Source: Sphingomonas mali NBRC 15500 (lineage in GTDB: Bacteria; Pseudomonadota; Alphaproteobacteria; Sphingomonadales; Sphingomonadaceae). From it: a DNA stretch of 64,000 bases. Within the stretch, counting starts at the first letter, position 1; each line of letters begins with the position of its first letter. The notes under the pieces are model-generated. The model saw only the letters and a program-made list of their open reading frames with translations. It made no database searches and had not been told where the DNA came from. Made by a program: the position numbers and the translations under genes. The stretch lies in NCBI RefSeq assembly GCF_001598415.1, contig NZ_BCYX01000009.1, forward strand, positions 62,001 through 126,000, read 5' to 3'. Shown here piece by piece: positions 38,632-47,948 of the stretch.

Positions 38632-40137
38632 ATGTTCGACAGCCTGAGCGATCGTCTTGGCGGCGTATTCGACCGGTTGCGTGGCCGTGGCGCGCTGACC
38701 GAGGCGGATGTGCGCGCGGCGATGCGTGAAGTGCGCGTCGCGTTGCTCGAGGCGGACGTCGCTCTGCCGGTCGCGCGCGATTTCGTCGACAAGATCACCG
38801 AACAGGCGGTCGGCCAGCAAGTGCTGCGTTCGATCACGCCGGGGCAGCAAGTCGTCAAGATCGTCCATGACGGCCTGGTCGAGATGCTCGGTGCCGACGA
38901 GAGCGAGCTCAACCTCGGCGTGACGCCGCCTGCGGTGGTGATGATGGTCGGCCTGCAGGGCTCGGGCAAGACCACGACGACCGCCAAGATCGCCAAGCGC
39001 CTGACCAGCGGTCAAGGCGGCCGCGATCGCAAGAAGGTGCTGATGGCGTCGCTCGACGTCAATCGCCCGGCCGCACAGGAACAGCTGGCGATCCTGGGTG
39101 AGCAGACCGAGGTCGCGACCCTGCCGATCGTCCAGGGGCAGCAGCCGGTCGATATCGCGCGCCGCGCTGTCCAGGCGGCGAAGCTGCAGGGCTTCGACGT
39201 GCTGATGCTCGACACTGCGGGCCGTCTGCACGTCGATCAAGGCCTGATGGACGAGATGAAGGCCGTCGCCGACATCGCGAAGCCGCAGGAAATCCTGCTC
39301 GTCGTCGACAGCCTGACCGGTCAGGACGCGGTCAACGTCGCGCGGGCCTTCTCCGACCAGGTGCCGCTGACCGGCGTCGTGCTGACCCGCATGGATGGCG
39401 ATGCTCGTGGCGGCGCCGCCCTGTCGATGCGCGCGGTCACCGGCAAGCCGATCAAGTTCGCGGGCACCGGTGAAAAGCTCGATGCGATCGAGGGTTTTCA
39501 CCCCAGCCGCGTGGCGGGCCGCATCCTCGGCATGGGCGACGTCGTCAGCCTGGTCGAGCGAGCCGCCGAATCGATCCAGCAGGAAGATGCCGAGCGCATG
39601 GCGCAGCGGCTGTCCAAGGGTCAGTTCGACATGAACGATCTGCGCAGCCAGTTGCAGCAGATGAAGAAGATGGGCGGTATCGGCGCGCTGGCGGGGATGA
39701 TCCCCGGCATGAAGAAGGCGCAGGCCGCGATGTCGCAATCGGGGATGGACGACCGCATCCTGCTCCGGATGGACGCGATCATCACCTCGATGACGCCCAA
39801 GGAACGCAGCAAGCCCGAACTGCTCAACGCCAAGCGCAAGATCCGCGTCGCCAACGGATCGGGGACGACCGTTCAGGACGTCAACAAGCTGATCAAGATG
39901 CACCAGGAAATGGCCACGGCCATGAAGCGCATCAAGAAGATGGGCGGGCTGAAAGGCATGATGGCGATGCTCGGCAAGGGCGGCCCCGGCGGCGGCCTCG
40001 GCGGTCTCGGCAACGCGATGGGCGGGCCCGAACTGGGTGACGCGATGAACCAGATGGGCGGGCTTCCCGGCCTGCCCGGCACAGGGGCCAAGCTGCCGCC
40101 GGGGTTCCAGAATTTCATGAACGTGAAAAAGAAGTAA
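38632..40137 (+). CDS. ffh: Signal recognition particle protein Ffh
   Basis: A 501-residue SRP54 homologue. The N domain begins MFDSLSDRLGGVFDRLRG. The GTPase domain has G1 GLQGSGKTTT, SLDVNRPAAQEQL, DTAGRLHVD and TRMDGDARGG. The Met-rich M domain carries MKKMGGIGALAGMIPGM and RIKKMGGLKGMMAML, and binds 4.5S RNA and signal sequences. ATG 38632 is used; a TTG two codons earlier is unlikely. It heads ffh-rpsP-rimM. Confidence 0.97.
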   Translation: MFDSLSDRLGGVFDRLRGRGALTEADVRAAMREVRVALLEADVALPVARDFVDKITEQAVGQQVLRSITPGQQVVKIVHDGLVEMLGADESELNLGVTPPAVVMMVGLQGSGKTTTTAKIAKRLTSGQGGRDRKKVLMASLDVNRPAAQEQLAILGEQTEVATLPIVQGQQPVDIARRAVQAAKLQGFDVLMLDTAGRLHVDQGLMDEMKAVADIAKPQEILLVVDSLTGQDAVNVARAFSDQVPLTGVVLTRMDGDARGGAALSMRAVTGKPIKFAGTGEKLDAIEGFHPSRVAGRILGMGDVVSLVERAAESIQQEDAERMAQRLSKGQFDMNDLRSQLQQMKKMGGIGALAGMIPGMKKAQAAMSQSGMDDRILLRMDAIITSMTPKERSKPELLNAKRKIRVANGSGTTVQDVNKLIKMHQEMATAMKRIKKMGGLKGMMAMLGKGGPGGGLGGLGNAMGGPELGDAMNQMGGLPGLPGTGAKLPPGFQNFMNVKKK

Positions 40138-40170
40138 TTTCAGAAATCTAACTAAGGAAGTTGAAGTAAA

Positions 40171-40806
40171 ATGGCACTGAGCATTCGTCTTTCGCGCGGC
40201 GGTTCGAAGAAGCGTCCGTACTATCGCATCGTCGTTGCCGACGCGCGCAGCCCGCGTGACGGCAAGTTCATCGAGAAGATCGGCAACTACAACCCGCTGC
40301 TCGGCAAGGATGACGAGAAGCGCGTCGTGCTCGACGCCGATCGCGCCAAGCATTGGCTGGGCGTCGGTGCGCAGCCGACCGACCGCGTTGCCCGGTTCCT
40401 CGACGTCGCCGGCGTGAAGGAGCGTGCGGCCCGCAACAACCCGAAGAAGGGTGAGCCGGGCGAGAAGGCCAAGGAGCGCCTTGAAGAGCGTGCGTCGAAG
40501 GCCGCCGAGGCTGCCGAAGCCGCCACCGCCGCGAAGCAGGCCGAGGCCGAAGCAGTGATCGCCATCGAGGTCGAAGCCGCGACCGAAGAGCCGACCCCCG
40601 AGGCCGAAGCCGTTGCCGAGGCGGTTGCTGAAGAAACCCCGCCCGTTGAAGTGGCTGCCGCCGAGGAAGCTCCGGCCGCTGAAGAGGCTCCTGCTGTCGA
40701 AGCCGCTGCCGAGGAAGCGCCCGCCAACGAAGCGACCCCGGACGCCGACGCCGGCGATACCGGTGCCGAAGAGGCCAAAAGCGCCGAAGCTCCGGCTGAG
40801 GGCTGA
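40171..40806 (+). CDS. rpsP: 30S ribosomal protein S16 with long acidic C-terminal tail
   Basis: Residues 1-80 are a normal S16 ([48 protein letters not shown]). A further 130 residues follow: first a basic helix ([20 protein letters not shown]), then an Ala/Glu/Pro-rich acidic tail to ...EAPAEG. S16 is usually 80-120 residues, though extended alphaproteobacterial forms occur. The tail should be disordered and exposed on the small subunit. AAGGAAG precedes the ATG. Confidence 0.95.
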   Translation: MALSIRLSRGGSKKRPYYRIVVADARSPRDGKFIEKIGNYNPLLGKDDEKRVVLDADRAKHWLGVGAQPTDRVARFLDVAGVKERAARNNPKKGEPGEKAKERLEERASKAAEAAEAATAAKQAEAEAVIAIEVEAATEEPTPEAEAVAEAVAEETPPVEVAAAEEAPAAEEAPAVEAAAEEAPANEATPDADAGDTGAEEAKSAEAPAEG

Positions 40807-40812
40807 TGCCTA

Positions 40813-40844
40813 TCATTCCCCTCCCGCTTGCGGGAGGGGAATGA
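40813..40844. terminator. 15-pair hairpin after rpsP
   Basis: TCATTCCCCTCCCGC and GCGGGAGGGGAATGA pair perfectly around a two-base loop, seven bases after the rpsP stop. No T-run follows, so it may act as a partial terminator or 3'-end stabiliser that lowers rimM expression relative to rpsP. Confidence 0.6.
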
Positions 40845-40858
40845 GATGACGCAACGGG

Positions 40859-40882
40859 TCAATCATGCCCCGGCATGATTGA
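40859..40882. other. Second hairpin in the rpsP-rimM gap
   Basis: Perfect 11-base arms TCAATCATGCC and GGCATGATTGA with a CC loop, 14 bases after the first hairpin. The two in tandem suggest a structured intergenic RNA. Confidence 0.55.
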
Positions 40883-40934
40883 GAAATGCGCGGGGCGCAT
40901 TTCGACCCGATTGCGCCATCGTCACTGGGAGGGC

Positions 40935-41486
40935 ATGTCGCAAGCGATGCCGCTAAAAACAGACCCTCTCCCGACCCCTCCCACAATTGGGCGGGGAGAC
41001 TTGCCCGTCACGCTTGCCGTTGTCACCGGCGCACACGGCGTGACGGGGGAAGTCCGCCTGAAGGTCTTCGCCGAGGACCTGAAGCCGCATAAAAGCTTCA
41101 ACGCCGGCGCGCTGACGCTGAAGGCGCTGCGCATCACGCCGCAGGGTGCGATAGCGCGCTTCGCCGAAATCCCCGACCGCACCGCGGCGGAGAAACTGCG
41201 CGGCACCGAACTCACCGTACCGCGATCGTCGCTGCCGCCGCTGGGCGAGGGCGAATATTATCACGCCGATCTGCTTGGCCTGCCGGTTGTGTCCGACGCC
41301 GGCGAGCCGCTCGGTCATATCGTATTGATCGAGAATTTCGGCGCGGGCGACGTGATCGAGATCGAGCGCCCGGCCGAGGGCGGCAAGCCCGGCAAGCGCT
41401 TCATGGTGCCGATGCGCCCCGAAGCGGTTCCTGAGTGGGACAGCGAACGGCTGGTGGTCGCCGCGGCATTTGCCGATCAGGCCTGA
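40935..41486 (+). CDS. rimM: Ribosome maturation factor RimM
   Basis: About 183 residues. The RimM N domain is clear (VTLAVVTGAHGVTGEVRLKV, FAEIPDRTAAEKLRGTELTV), followed by the PRC barrel (GEYYHADLLGLPVV, GHIVLIENFGAGDVIEIERP). RimM helps mature the 30S head around S19. The start is uncertain: ATG 40935 lies close behind GGGAGGG, while ATG 40947 is four codons on; both give an unusual 13-20 residue extension before the domain. Confidence 0.92.
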   Translation: MSQAMPLKTDPLPTPPTIGRGDLPVTLAVVTGAHGVTGEVRLKVFAEDLKPHKSFNAGALTLKALRITPQGAIARFAEIPDRTAAEKLRGTELTVPRSSLPPLGEGEYYHADLLGLPVVSDAGEPLGHIVLIENFGAGDVIEIERPAEGGKPGKRFMVPMRPEAVPEWDSERLVVAAAFADQA

Positions 41487-41506
41487 CGCCGGCCTGGCAT
41501 TTCACC

Positions 41507-42802
41507 TCACGCCGCCCAGGCGGCGAGATCGTCCTGCTGCCCGATCAACGCCAATCCATGCGCGATCGAGGTTAGCTCGCCGCCTGACGCGATACGCTCC
41601 TCGCCAAAGCGGTCTGCAAACAAGCGCCGGATGCGCGGGGTCAACGAGGTGCCGCCGGTCAGGAAGACGCGATCGACATCTGCTGGCACGATATCGGCGG
41701 CTGTGAGCGCGCGATCGGCGGCGGCTTCGATCCGCGTGATATCGGGTGCGATCCAGGTTTCGAACGCGTCGCGCGTGACATCCGCCTCGATCGCGAGGCC
41801 AGCGCCGGCAAAATGAAAATGGGCATGGTCGGATGCCGACAGCGCGCGTTTGAGCTGGCCGACGGCGTCGTACAATTGATAGCCGAGTTCCTGGTCGATC
41901 ACCGCGATCATCCGGCCGATCGCGGCCGGATCCAGCGCGGCGCGGCGGAGCTTCTCGAGCTCGGCCAAGGTGCGCCGATTGCGCATCAGCGCCAGTTTCG
42001 ACCAATCCGCGAAGTCGCTGAAATAACCACCGGGAATATCGAGTATTTTGTCGAAAGAGCGATAGGACCCGCCCTTACCGAGCAACGGCATTACCAGATT
42101 GTCGATGATCCGCGCGTCGAACCGGTCGCCGGCGATGCCGACGCCGGCATGGCCCAGCGGCGTGCAGCGGCGTGGCGCGCCCGGCGCCTCTATCCGCACC
42201 ACCGAGAAGTCGCTGGTGCCGCCGCCGAAATCGGCGACCAGGATCGTCGCCGGGTCGGTGACACGCGAGGCGTAACTGAACGCGGCGCCGAGCGGTTCGT
42301 AGACATAGTGGATCTCGGTGCCGAGCGCGGCGAACATCAAGTCGTAACGCTGCCTGGCGAGTGCCTCGTCGGGGCGGCTGCCGGCGAACTCGACCGGACG
42401 CCCGACGATAATGCGCGATGCGGTCTGTCCCAATCGCCCACCCGATCGGGCAATCAGCTTGCGCAGGAACAACTGCCCCAGATCCTCGAACCGCATGCGA
42501 CGTTCGAAGATGGTGGCGTGTTCGAAGCTCGCACTCGCCGCGACCGACTTGAACGACTGGATGAAGCGGCTGCCCTGCGGGAAGTCGAGATAGTCGCGGA
42601 TCGCCCAGGGGCCGGCATCGGCGCCGAGCGCGACCCTGGAATCGCCTTCCTCCCAAAAGCACAAGGCCGAGCGGAAGACGGCATCTTTGCCTTCCGGCCC
42701 GTCGAGCATGACGAGATCGGCGGTATCGCCATTCGCCGCGGCGACCACGGTATTGGTGGTGCCGAAATCGAATCCCAGGGCGGAAGAGGTAGCGTCACTC
42801 AT
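41507..42802 (-). CDS. Hsp70-like chaperone (YegD type)
   Basis: A 431-residue protein with only the actin-like ATPase domain: LGFDFGTTNTVVA (phosphate 1), VADFGGGTSDFSVV (phosphate 2) and VFLTGGTSLTPRIRR (adenosine). Substrate-binding C-terminal domain of DnaK is absent, as in YegD. The function of YegD-type proteins is unclear. It is inserted between rimM and trmD on the opposite strand, 20 bases from the rimM stop, and diverges from the phosphoesterase gene. Confidence 0.88.
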   Translation of the reverse strand: MSDATSSALGFDFGTTNTVVAAANGDTADLVMLDGPEGKDAVFRSALCFWEEGDSRVALGADAGPWAIRDYLDFPQGSRFIQSFKSVAASASFEHATIFERRMRFEDLGQLFLRKLIARSGGRLGQTASRIIVGRPVEFAGSRPDEALARQRYDLMFAALGTEIHYVYEPLGAAFSYASRVTDPATILVADFGGGTSDFSVVRIEAPGAPRRCTPLGHAGVGIAGDRFDARIIDNLVMPLLGKGGSYRSFDKILDIPGGYFSDFADWSKLALMRNRRTLAELEKLRRAALDPAAIGRMIAVIDQELGYQLYDAVGQLKRALSASDHAHFHFAGAGLAIEADVTRDAFETWIAPDITRIEAAADRALTAADIVPADVDRVFLTGGTSLTPRIRRLFADRFGEERIASGGELTSIAHGLALIGQQDDLAAWAA

Positions 42803-42996
42803 GGCCGGCGCGCCTCTAGCGGGGATGACGGCCGGCGGCAAAAGGGAAGACGTGATCGCGCATTCCCGTCTGCCGCCATTTTCGGGTCGGCGGATGAGGC
42901 GCCACTTGCCGTCTCGGGCAGCGCAGGCAATGGTCGAACGATGAAACTCGATCCTTGCGTCTTTACGTCCGCTACCTCCCTGCGCGGGAGTAGGAC

Positions 42997-43725
42997 ATGA
43001 GCCGGATCGCGATCCTGACCGATATCCACGGCAACTTGCCCGCACTCGAGGCGGTGATTGCCGACGCCGAGACGCAAGGCTGCACAGGGTTCGCCAATCT
43101 CGGGGATTCGCTGTCGGGGCCGCTCTGGCCGGCGGAAACCGCCAATCTGTTGATGGATCTCGACTGGCCGACGATCGCGGGGAACCATGAGCGCCAATTG
43201 CTGACCATCGATCGCGCACGGATGGGCGCGAGCGACGCCTTTGCCCGCGATGCCTTGAGCGACCGTCACCTCCAATGGCTGGCGAGCCTACCGCTGACGC
43301 TGCACTTGTTGTCGGACGTGCTGCTGTGTCACGGCACGCCGACCGACGATCTCGAGCATTTTCTCTATACCGTCGATAGCGGCGCGGCCCGCGAAGCGAC
43401 CGTTGCCGAGATGGTCGAACGGGCAGGGGATCGCGGCGAGCCGTTGATCCTGTGCGGACATACGCATCTGCCGCTCATCGTGACGTTGAAAGACGGCCGG
43501 ACCATCGCCAATCCCGGCTCGGTGGGCTTGCAGGCCTATGATGACGATCATCCCGTCCCTTATCGCGTGGAGGTCGGCGATCCTTGCGCGCGCTACGCGA
43601 TTGTCGATGGTTTGGCGGTAACGCTCCGCGCGATCGACTATGACCACGCCGCCGCTGCCCGGCGCGCCGATGCGAATGGCAGCGCCGGTTGGGCGGTCGC
43701 GCTCAAGACGGGGCGGATGGCATGA
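42997..43725 (+). CDS. Metallophosphoesterase family protein
   Basis: A 242-residue calcineurin-like phosphoesterase: [15 protein letters not shown] (metal ligands Asp, His), [18 protein letters not shown] and CGHTHLP with the closing NPGSVG. Members include YfcE-like phosphodiesterases and diadenosine tetraphosphatases; the substrate is open. ATGA overlap with trmD shows translational coupling. It has a shared divergent promoter region with the Hsp70-like gene. Confidence 0.88.
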   Translation: MSRIAILTDIHGNLPALEAVIADAETQGCTGFANLGDSLSGPLWPAETANLLMDLDWPTIAGNHERQLLTIDRARMGASDAFARDALSDRHLQWLASLPLTLHLLSDVLLCHGTPTDDLEHFLYTVDSGAAREATVAEMVERAGDRGEPLILCGHTHLPLIVTLKDGRTIANPGSVGLQAYDDDHPVPYRVEVGDPCARYAIVDGLAVTLRAIDYDHAAAARRADANGSAGWAVALKTGRMA

Positions 43726-44453
43726 CTTTCGCCGCCACCATCCTCACCCTCTATCCCGACATGTTCCCCGGTCCGCTCGGCACCTCGCTGGCGGGGCGTG
43801 CACTGGGCGAGGGCAAATGGAGCCTCGATACGGTCAACATCCGCGACTTCGCGATCGACAAACATCGCACGGTGGACGACACGCCGGCCGGTGGCGGAGC
43901 GGGCATGGTGCTCCGCGTCGACGTGGTGGCGAGCGCGCTCGACAGCGTCGCGGACGGCCGCCCGATCCTGGCGATGACACCTCGCGGGAAGCCATTGACC
44001 CAAGAGCGTGTGCGCGAGCTTGCGGCGGGTCCCGGTGCCATCGTTTTGTGCGGCCGGTTCGAGGGATTCGACGAGCGATTGTTCGACGCACGACCGGTCG
44101 AACAGGTGTCGATCGGCGACTATGTCCTGTCGGGCGGAGAGATAGGGGCGCTGGTGCTGCTGGACGCTTGCATTCGGCTGCTTCCCGGCGTAATGGGCGC
44201 GCCTTCCAGCGGAGATGAAGAGAGCTTCGAAAGCGGCCTTCTCGAATATCCGCATTATACCCGACCTGTCGAATGGGAAGGGCGCACGATCCCCGAAGTG
44301 CTGCGATCGGGGGATCATGCGAAGATCGCGGCCTGGCGAAAGTCGATGGCCGAGACAGATACACGGTTACGGAGACCGGATCTTTGGGAGCGCCACGAGG
44401 GCGCTCGGGTCCAGCCTCCCTCTGGCGCGCGGCGACGAAAGAAGGACGACTGA
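43722..44453 (+). CDS. trmD: tRNA (guanine-N1)-methyltransferase TrmD
   Basis: A 243-residue SPOUT methyltransferase: [29 protein letters not shown], the knot residues [12 protein letters not shown] and [16 protein letters not shown], then YPHYTRP. It makes m1G37 in tRNAs reading CNN codons. ATG 43722 overlaps the phosphoesterase stop. It ends one base before the rplS start. Confidence 0.96.
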   Translation: MTFAATILTLYPDMFPGPLGTSLAGRALGEGKWSLDTVNIRDFAIDKHRTVDDTPAGGGAGMVLRVDVVASALDSVADGRPILAMTPRGKPLTQERVRELAAGPGAIVLCGRFEGFDERLFDARPVEQVSIGDYVLSGGEIGALVLLDACIRLLPGVMGAPSSGDEESFESGLLEYPHYTRPVEWEGRTIPEVLRSGDHAKIAAWRKSMAETDTRLRRPDLWERHEGARVQPPSGARRRKKDD

Positions 44454-44454
44454 G

Positions 44455-44835
44455 ATGAACATCATCCAGCAACTCGAGGCCGAGAACATTGCGAAGTTCG
44501 TAGAGGCCAAGAAGATTCCCGAATTCCGCCCGGGCGATACGCTGCGCGTCGGCGTGAAGGTGGTCGAAGGCGAACGCACCCGCGTCCAGAATTACGAAGG
44601 CGTGTGCATCGCGCGTTCGAACAAGGGCATGGGTTCGAACTTCACCGTGCGCAAGATTTCGTTCGGTGAGGGCGTCGAGCGCGTCTTCCCGCTCTATTCG
44701 CCCAACATCGACAGCATCGAAGTGGTCCGCAAGGGCGCGGTGCGTCGTGCCAAGCTCTATTATCTGCGTGGCCGCACCGGCAAGTCGGCGCGTATCGCCG
44801 AGCGCCGCGACACGCGTGGCGATAACGCCGCCTAA
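44455..44835 (+). CDS. rplS: 50S ribosomal protein L19
   Basis: A 126-residue L19: [64 protein letters not shown] and [15 protein letters not shown]. It sits at the 30S-50S interface. It is the last gene of the unit and is followed by a strong terminator. Confidence 0.97.
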   Translation: MNIIQQLEAENIAKFVEAKKIPEFRPGDTLRVGVKVVEGERTRVQNYEGVCIARSNKGMGSNFTVRKISFGEGVERVFPLYSPNIDSIEVVRKGAVRRAKLYYLRGRTGKSARIAERRDTRGDNAA

Positions 44836-44858
44836 ACAGCGTCGTCTCGCGAGAATAG

Positions 44859-44892
44859 AAAGGGCGCGGAGGGTGATCTCCGCGCCCTTTTT
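44859..44892 (+). terminator. Intrinsic terminator after rplS
   Basis: AGGGCGCGGAG (44861-44871) and CTCCGCGCCCT (44878-44888) pair perfectly around GGTGAT, followed by TTTTT when the last T of the stem is counted. Confidence 0.9.
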
Positions 44893-45026
44893 CGTGCTGG
44901 CGCGGCCGGCCGCGATCTTGCGCCTATGCCGGCGGTCTATGGCTGCTCCCTTTCAATCTATGGCGGGAACGATCGGATCGCGATTAGTCTGCCAGTTCGG
45001 GATCTAGAACGAGAGAGGGAGGACTC

Positions 45027-46574
45027 ATGTCCCAGCGCCTGACGCGGCGACAGCTGATCGGTGGAGCGGTGGCGGCCGGAGGACTGGCGAGCTGGGCGGT
45101 TCGTGCCGGGGCGCTGAACGAGCCCGCGACGCTGTTTCGGGAAGTCCTGCTGGTCGACGGGACCGGGGCACCCGGGCGGCTTGCCAATGTACTCGTCGCG
45201 GGCGACCGGATCGCCCGGATCATGCCGGCGAGCGGCAAGGTGTCGGAAACGAGCGCGCGGGTCGTCGCGGGTGAGGGCAGGGTGCTCGCGCCGGGCTTCA
45301 TCGACATGCACAGCCATGGCGATCCGCTCCACGATTCCTACGAGACGTTCCTCGCGATGGGCGTCACCACCGTCACGCTCGGCCAGGATGGCGAGGGACC
45401 GAGAATCGGCAACGACCTCGATCCCAGGAGCTGGATGCAGGCGGTCGATCGCGCGCGGATCGATATCAACGTCGCCTTGCTCGCCGGCCATGGCACCTTG
45501 CGGCGCGCGGCCGGCGTCGCGGATTCGGTGCGTCGCCCCGACGCAGTGGGGCTCGAACGGATGGCGGGGCAGCTTGATTCCGAACTGCGGATGGGCGCGT
45601 TCGGTATTTCCTACGGCCTGGAATATGTGCCCGGCATCTATTCGGAGACGCCGGAGCTGAGCAATCTCGGCAAGGTCGTGGCGCGCTATGGCGGCGTCTG
45701 CATGAGCCACATGCGCTCGGAAAATGACGACGAGATCGAGGCGTCGATCAACGAATTGGTCGCGTCGTCGCTGCCCGCGCGGCCGCATATTTCTCACTTC
45801 AAGTCGGTGTTCGGCAAAGGCGAGAAGCGTGGAAGGGAATTGCTCGCCTTCGTCGCCGATTTCCGTCGCCGCGGGATCGATCTTACCGCCGACGAATATC
45901 CCTATGAGGCCGGCTATACCGGGATCGCAATCCTCTTCCCGAAATGGGCGTTGCCGCCGACCGATTATGCCGGAGTGCTGGCGAGCCGGCGGCAGGAACT
46001 GCGCGACTATCTGATCGCCCGGATGACGCGCCGCGGCGGGCCGGAGGCGCTGCTGATCGGCACCGCGCCTTATGCCGGCAAGACCTTAGCCCAGGCGGCG
46101 CAGCAGGAGGGCACGCATTATGCCGACCTGCTCATCAAGCTGGGGCCAGACGGCGGGTCGGGCGCGCATTTCACGATGGACAAGGTGTTGCAGGATACGT
46201 TGCTGGTCGATCCCAACGTCTCGTTTTCGACCGATGGCGGCCCCGGCATGCGACATCCGCGCGCGACCGGTACTTATGCCAAATTGGTCGAAGACTATGT
46301 CGTCCGCGACAAGAAGCTGACGATCGAGGAAATGGTCCGCAAGGCGACCGGCTTTCCCGCGCAGACGCTGCGCCTGCCCGATCGCGGTGTGGTGCGGGCG
46401 GGGGCGAAGGCCGATCTCGTCCTGTTCGATCCGAAGAAGGTCAGGGCGCGCTCGACCTATGTCGATCCCTTCGCGATGGCCGAGGGGTTCGATCTGGTGA
46501 TGGTGAATGGCCAGCCTGCCTTTGAAGGCGGAAAAAGGGTTGGGTTTTCGGGGAAGCTGCTGAGGGCACGGTAA
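45027..46574 (+). CDS. D-aminoacylase (N-acyl-D-amino-acid deacylase family), Tat-exported
   Basis: A 515-residue amidohydrolase. The N-terminus RLTRRQLIGGAVAAGGLA is a Tat signal. The metal site motif is GFIDMHSHGDP. Later come SYGLEYVPG, MSHMRSENDDEIE, HISHFKSVFGKG, DEYPYEAG and STDGGPGMRHPRATG, which are all D-aminoacylase landmarks. These enzymes release D-amino acids from N-acyl-D-amino acids. The product could feed the D-glutamate pathway at 4-6 kb (inference). GGAGGA precedes the ATG. Confidence 0.9.
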   Translation: MSQRLTRRQLIGGAVAAGGLASWAVRAGALNEPATLFREVLLVDGTGAPGRLANVLVAGDRIARIMPASGKVSETSARVVAGEGRVLAPGFIDMHSHGDPLHDSYETFLAMGVTTVTLGQDGEGPRIGNDLDPRSWMQAVDRARIDINVALLAGHGTLRRAAGVADSVRRPDAVGLERMAGQLDSELRMGAFGISYGLEYVPGIYSETPELSNLGKVVARYGGVCMSHMRSENDDEIEASINELVASSLPARPHISHFKSVFGKGEKRGRELLAFVADFRRRGIDLTADEYPYEAGYTGIAILFPKWALPPTDYAGVLASRRQELRDYLIARMTRRGGPEALLIGTAPYAGKTLAQAAQQEGTHYADLLIKLGPDGGSGAHFTMDKVLQDTLLVDPNVSFSTDGGPGMRHPRATGTYAKLVEDYVVRDKKLTIEEMVRKATGFPAQTLRLPDRGVVRAGAKADLVLFDPKKVRARSTYVDPFAMAEGFDLVMVNGQPAFEGGKRVGFSGKLLRAR

Positions 46575-46579
46575 TCGAA

Positions 46580-46606
46580 AATTCCTCCCCGTTCCGGGGA
46601 GGAATT
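46580..46606. terminator. Short dyad between convergent genes (reduced form of the GC-rich repeat)
   Basis: Twelve-base arms AATTCCTCCCCG and CGGGGAGGAATT with a TTC loop. It is the outer hairpin of the longer repeats at 13.2 and 24.6 kb, standing alone. It overlaps the stop codon of the serine hydrolase gene and should end both transcripts. Confidence 0.7.
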
Positions 46607-47807
46607 ACTTTCTCGCCACCGCCTTGCACAAACTGTCCGTGGCCAACGCAATCCGCGACTCCGGCATGTCGCGGTTACCGGGATCGTTCTCGACCTCCCG
46701 CGTCTCGGTGTTGAACGTGAGCAGGCTGCCAATGTGCTGGTCGGGACACAGGCTGAGATAGGCGCGGAAGCCATTCTGGTCGCCATTATGCCCGACGATG
46801 CGGATGCCGTCGGTCTGGTCGAGGAAGAAGGACAGCCCGCTCCACGTCGTTTTCGCCATCCGGCCCTGCGTATAATCCTCGCCCGCCGAGATTTGCGGCT
46901 TCCACATTTCCTCGAGCGACGCACGTTTGAGAACCACGTCATACTCGGCCTGCCGCGTTGGATCGCCGAGCAGGAAGGCAACGTATTTCGCCATGTCGGG
47001 CAGCGGCGAGTTGAGCCCGCCATTGGAGACTGTCACACCGGTATCGACATCGAATGGCGCTTCGACGCGCTTGCCGTTTCGAATGTAATAACTGTGCGTC
47101 CGGTGCGGCAGCAGATAAAGCGGCGTGCGATCGAAATAGCTCGAAACCATGCCGAGCGGCCGGAGGATGTTCTTGTCGATATAGACTTCGAAATCCTCGC
47201 CCGACAGGCGCTCGATCACCTGGCCGAGATAGACGATGCCCGGGTTGGAATAGCTGAACCGGCTGCCGGGTTTGAACTTCACCTCGGTGTAAGGAATCAT
47301 CGCCTTGAGCTGTTCCCAGCTCGGCGGCTCGAACGGCTGCCAGTCGCGGTCGCGCCAGCGCCAGGTCGCACCGCCGAAGCCGGCGCTGTGGCTCATCAGC
47401 TGACGGATGGTGATCTCGCCGGTATCGCCGAACGGATTATGCACCCCGGCGAGCTCGGGGACGTAGCGGACGATCGGGTCGTCGAGCTTGAGCAACCCGC
47501 GATCGCGCAATTGCATGATCGCGATCCCGGTCATGGTCTTGGTGATCGACGCCCAATGATAGATGGTCTGCGCGTCGACCGGCGTCTTGGTGTCGACGTC
47601 CTGATCGCCGAGATGGTCGGCGACGGCGATCCGGCCGTCGCGCACGACGTAAAAGCTGCTGCCGACGATACCAGCCCGTTTTACCTCGGCGCGGTGCAGC
47701 GCGCGGAAGTCGGTCAGCGCCTTGTCGAACGCGCGCTCGCTGGCCGCTGCTGGGCTGGCGATCACGGAGATGGCGAGCAGGAGACAGGGGGGGATCCAGC
47801 GGGACAT
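46605..47807 (-). CDS. Serine hydrolase (class C beta-lactamase-like family), exported
   Basis: A 400-residue protein with signal peptide MSRWIPPCLLLAISVIASPA. The SxxK motif is ASITKTM, YxN is FSYSNPG and the third motif is HNGDQNG. The family covers D-aminopeptidases, esterases and penicillin-binding-type carboxypeptidases as well as beta-lactamases, so resistance should not be assumed. ATG 47807 has AAGGA upstream. It is convergent with the D-aminoacylase gene. Confidence 0.88.
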   Translation of the reverse strand: MSRWIPPCLLLAISVIASPAAASERAFDKALTDFRALHRAEVKRAGIVGSSFYVVRDGRIAVADHLGDQDVDTKTPVDAQTIYHWASITKTMTGIAIMQLRDRGLLKLDDPIVRYVPELAGVHNPFGDTGEITIRQLMSHSAGFGGATWRWRDRDWQPFEPPSWEQLKAMIPYTEVKFKPGSRFSYSNPGIVYLGQVIERLSGEDFEVYIDKNILRPLGMVSSYFDRTPLYLLPHRTHSYYIRNGKRVEAPFDVDTGVTVSNGGLNSPLPDMAKYVAFLLGDPTRQAEYDVVLKRASLEEMWKPQISAGEDYTQGRMAKTTWSGLSFFLDQTDGIRIVGHNGDQNGFRAYLSLCPDQHIGSLLTFNTETREVENDPGNRDMPESRIALATDSLCKAVARK

Positions 47808-47948
47808 GGCGATCTTCCTTGCTCTTGCGCGCGAATGGAATGCCGATCCTGCTGGGCGTTTGCCTGTCGCGCAATGCAATTGGGTTGCGATCGGTATAGC
47901 TTGCGGGATCGCTCGCTAAGCGTGGCGCGGGGCGCTATCTGACCGCGA

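Noticed and set aside
46605..47807. Antibiotic-resistance beta-lactamase
   Set aside because: SxxK, YxN and HxG motifs are shared by esterases and D-aminopeptidases; nothing specific to class C beta-lactamases is seen.
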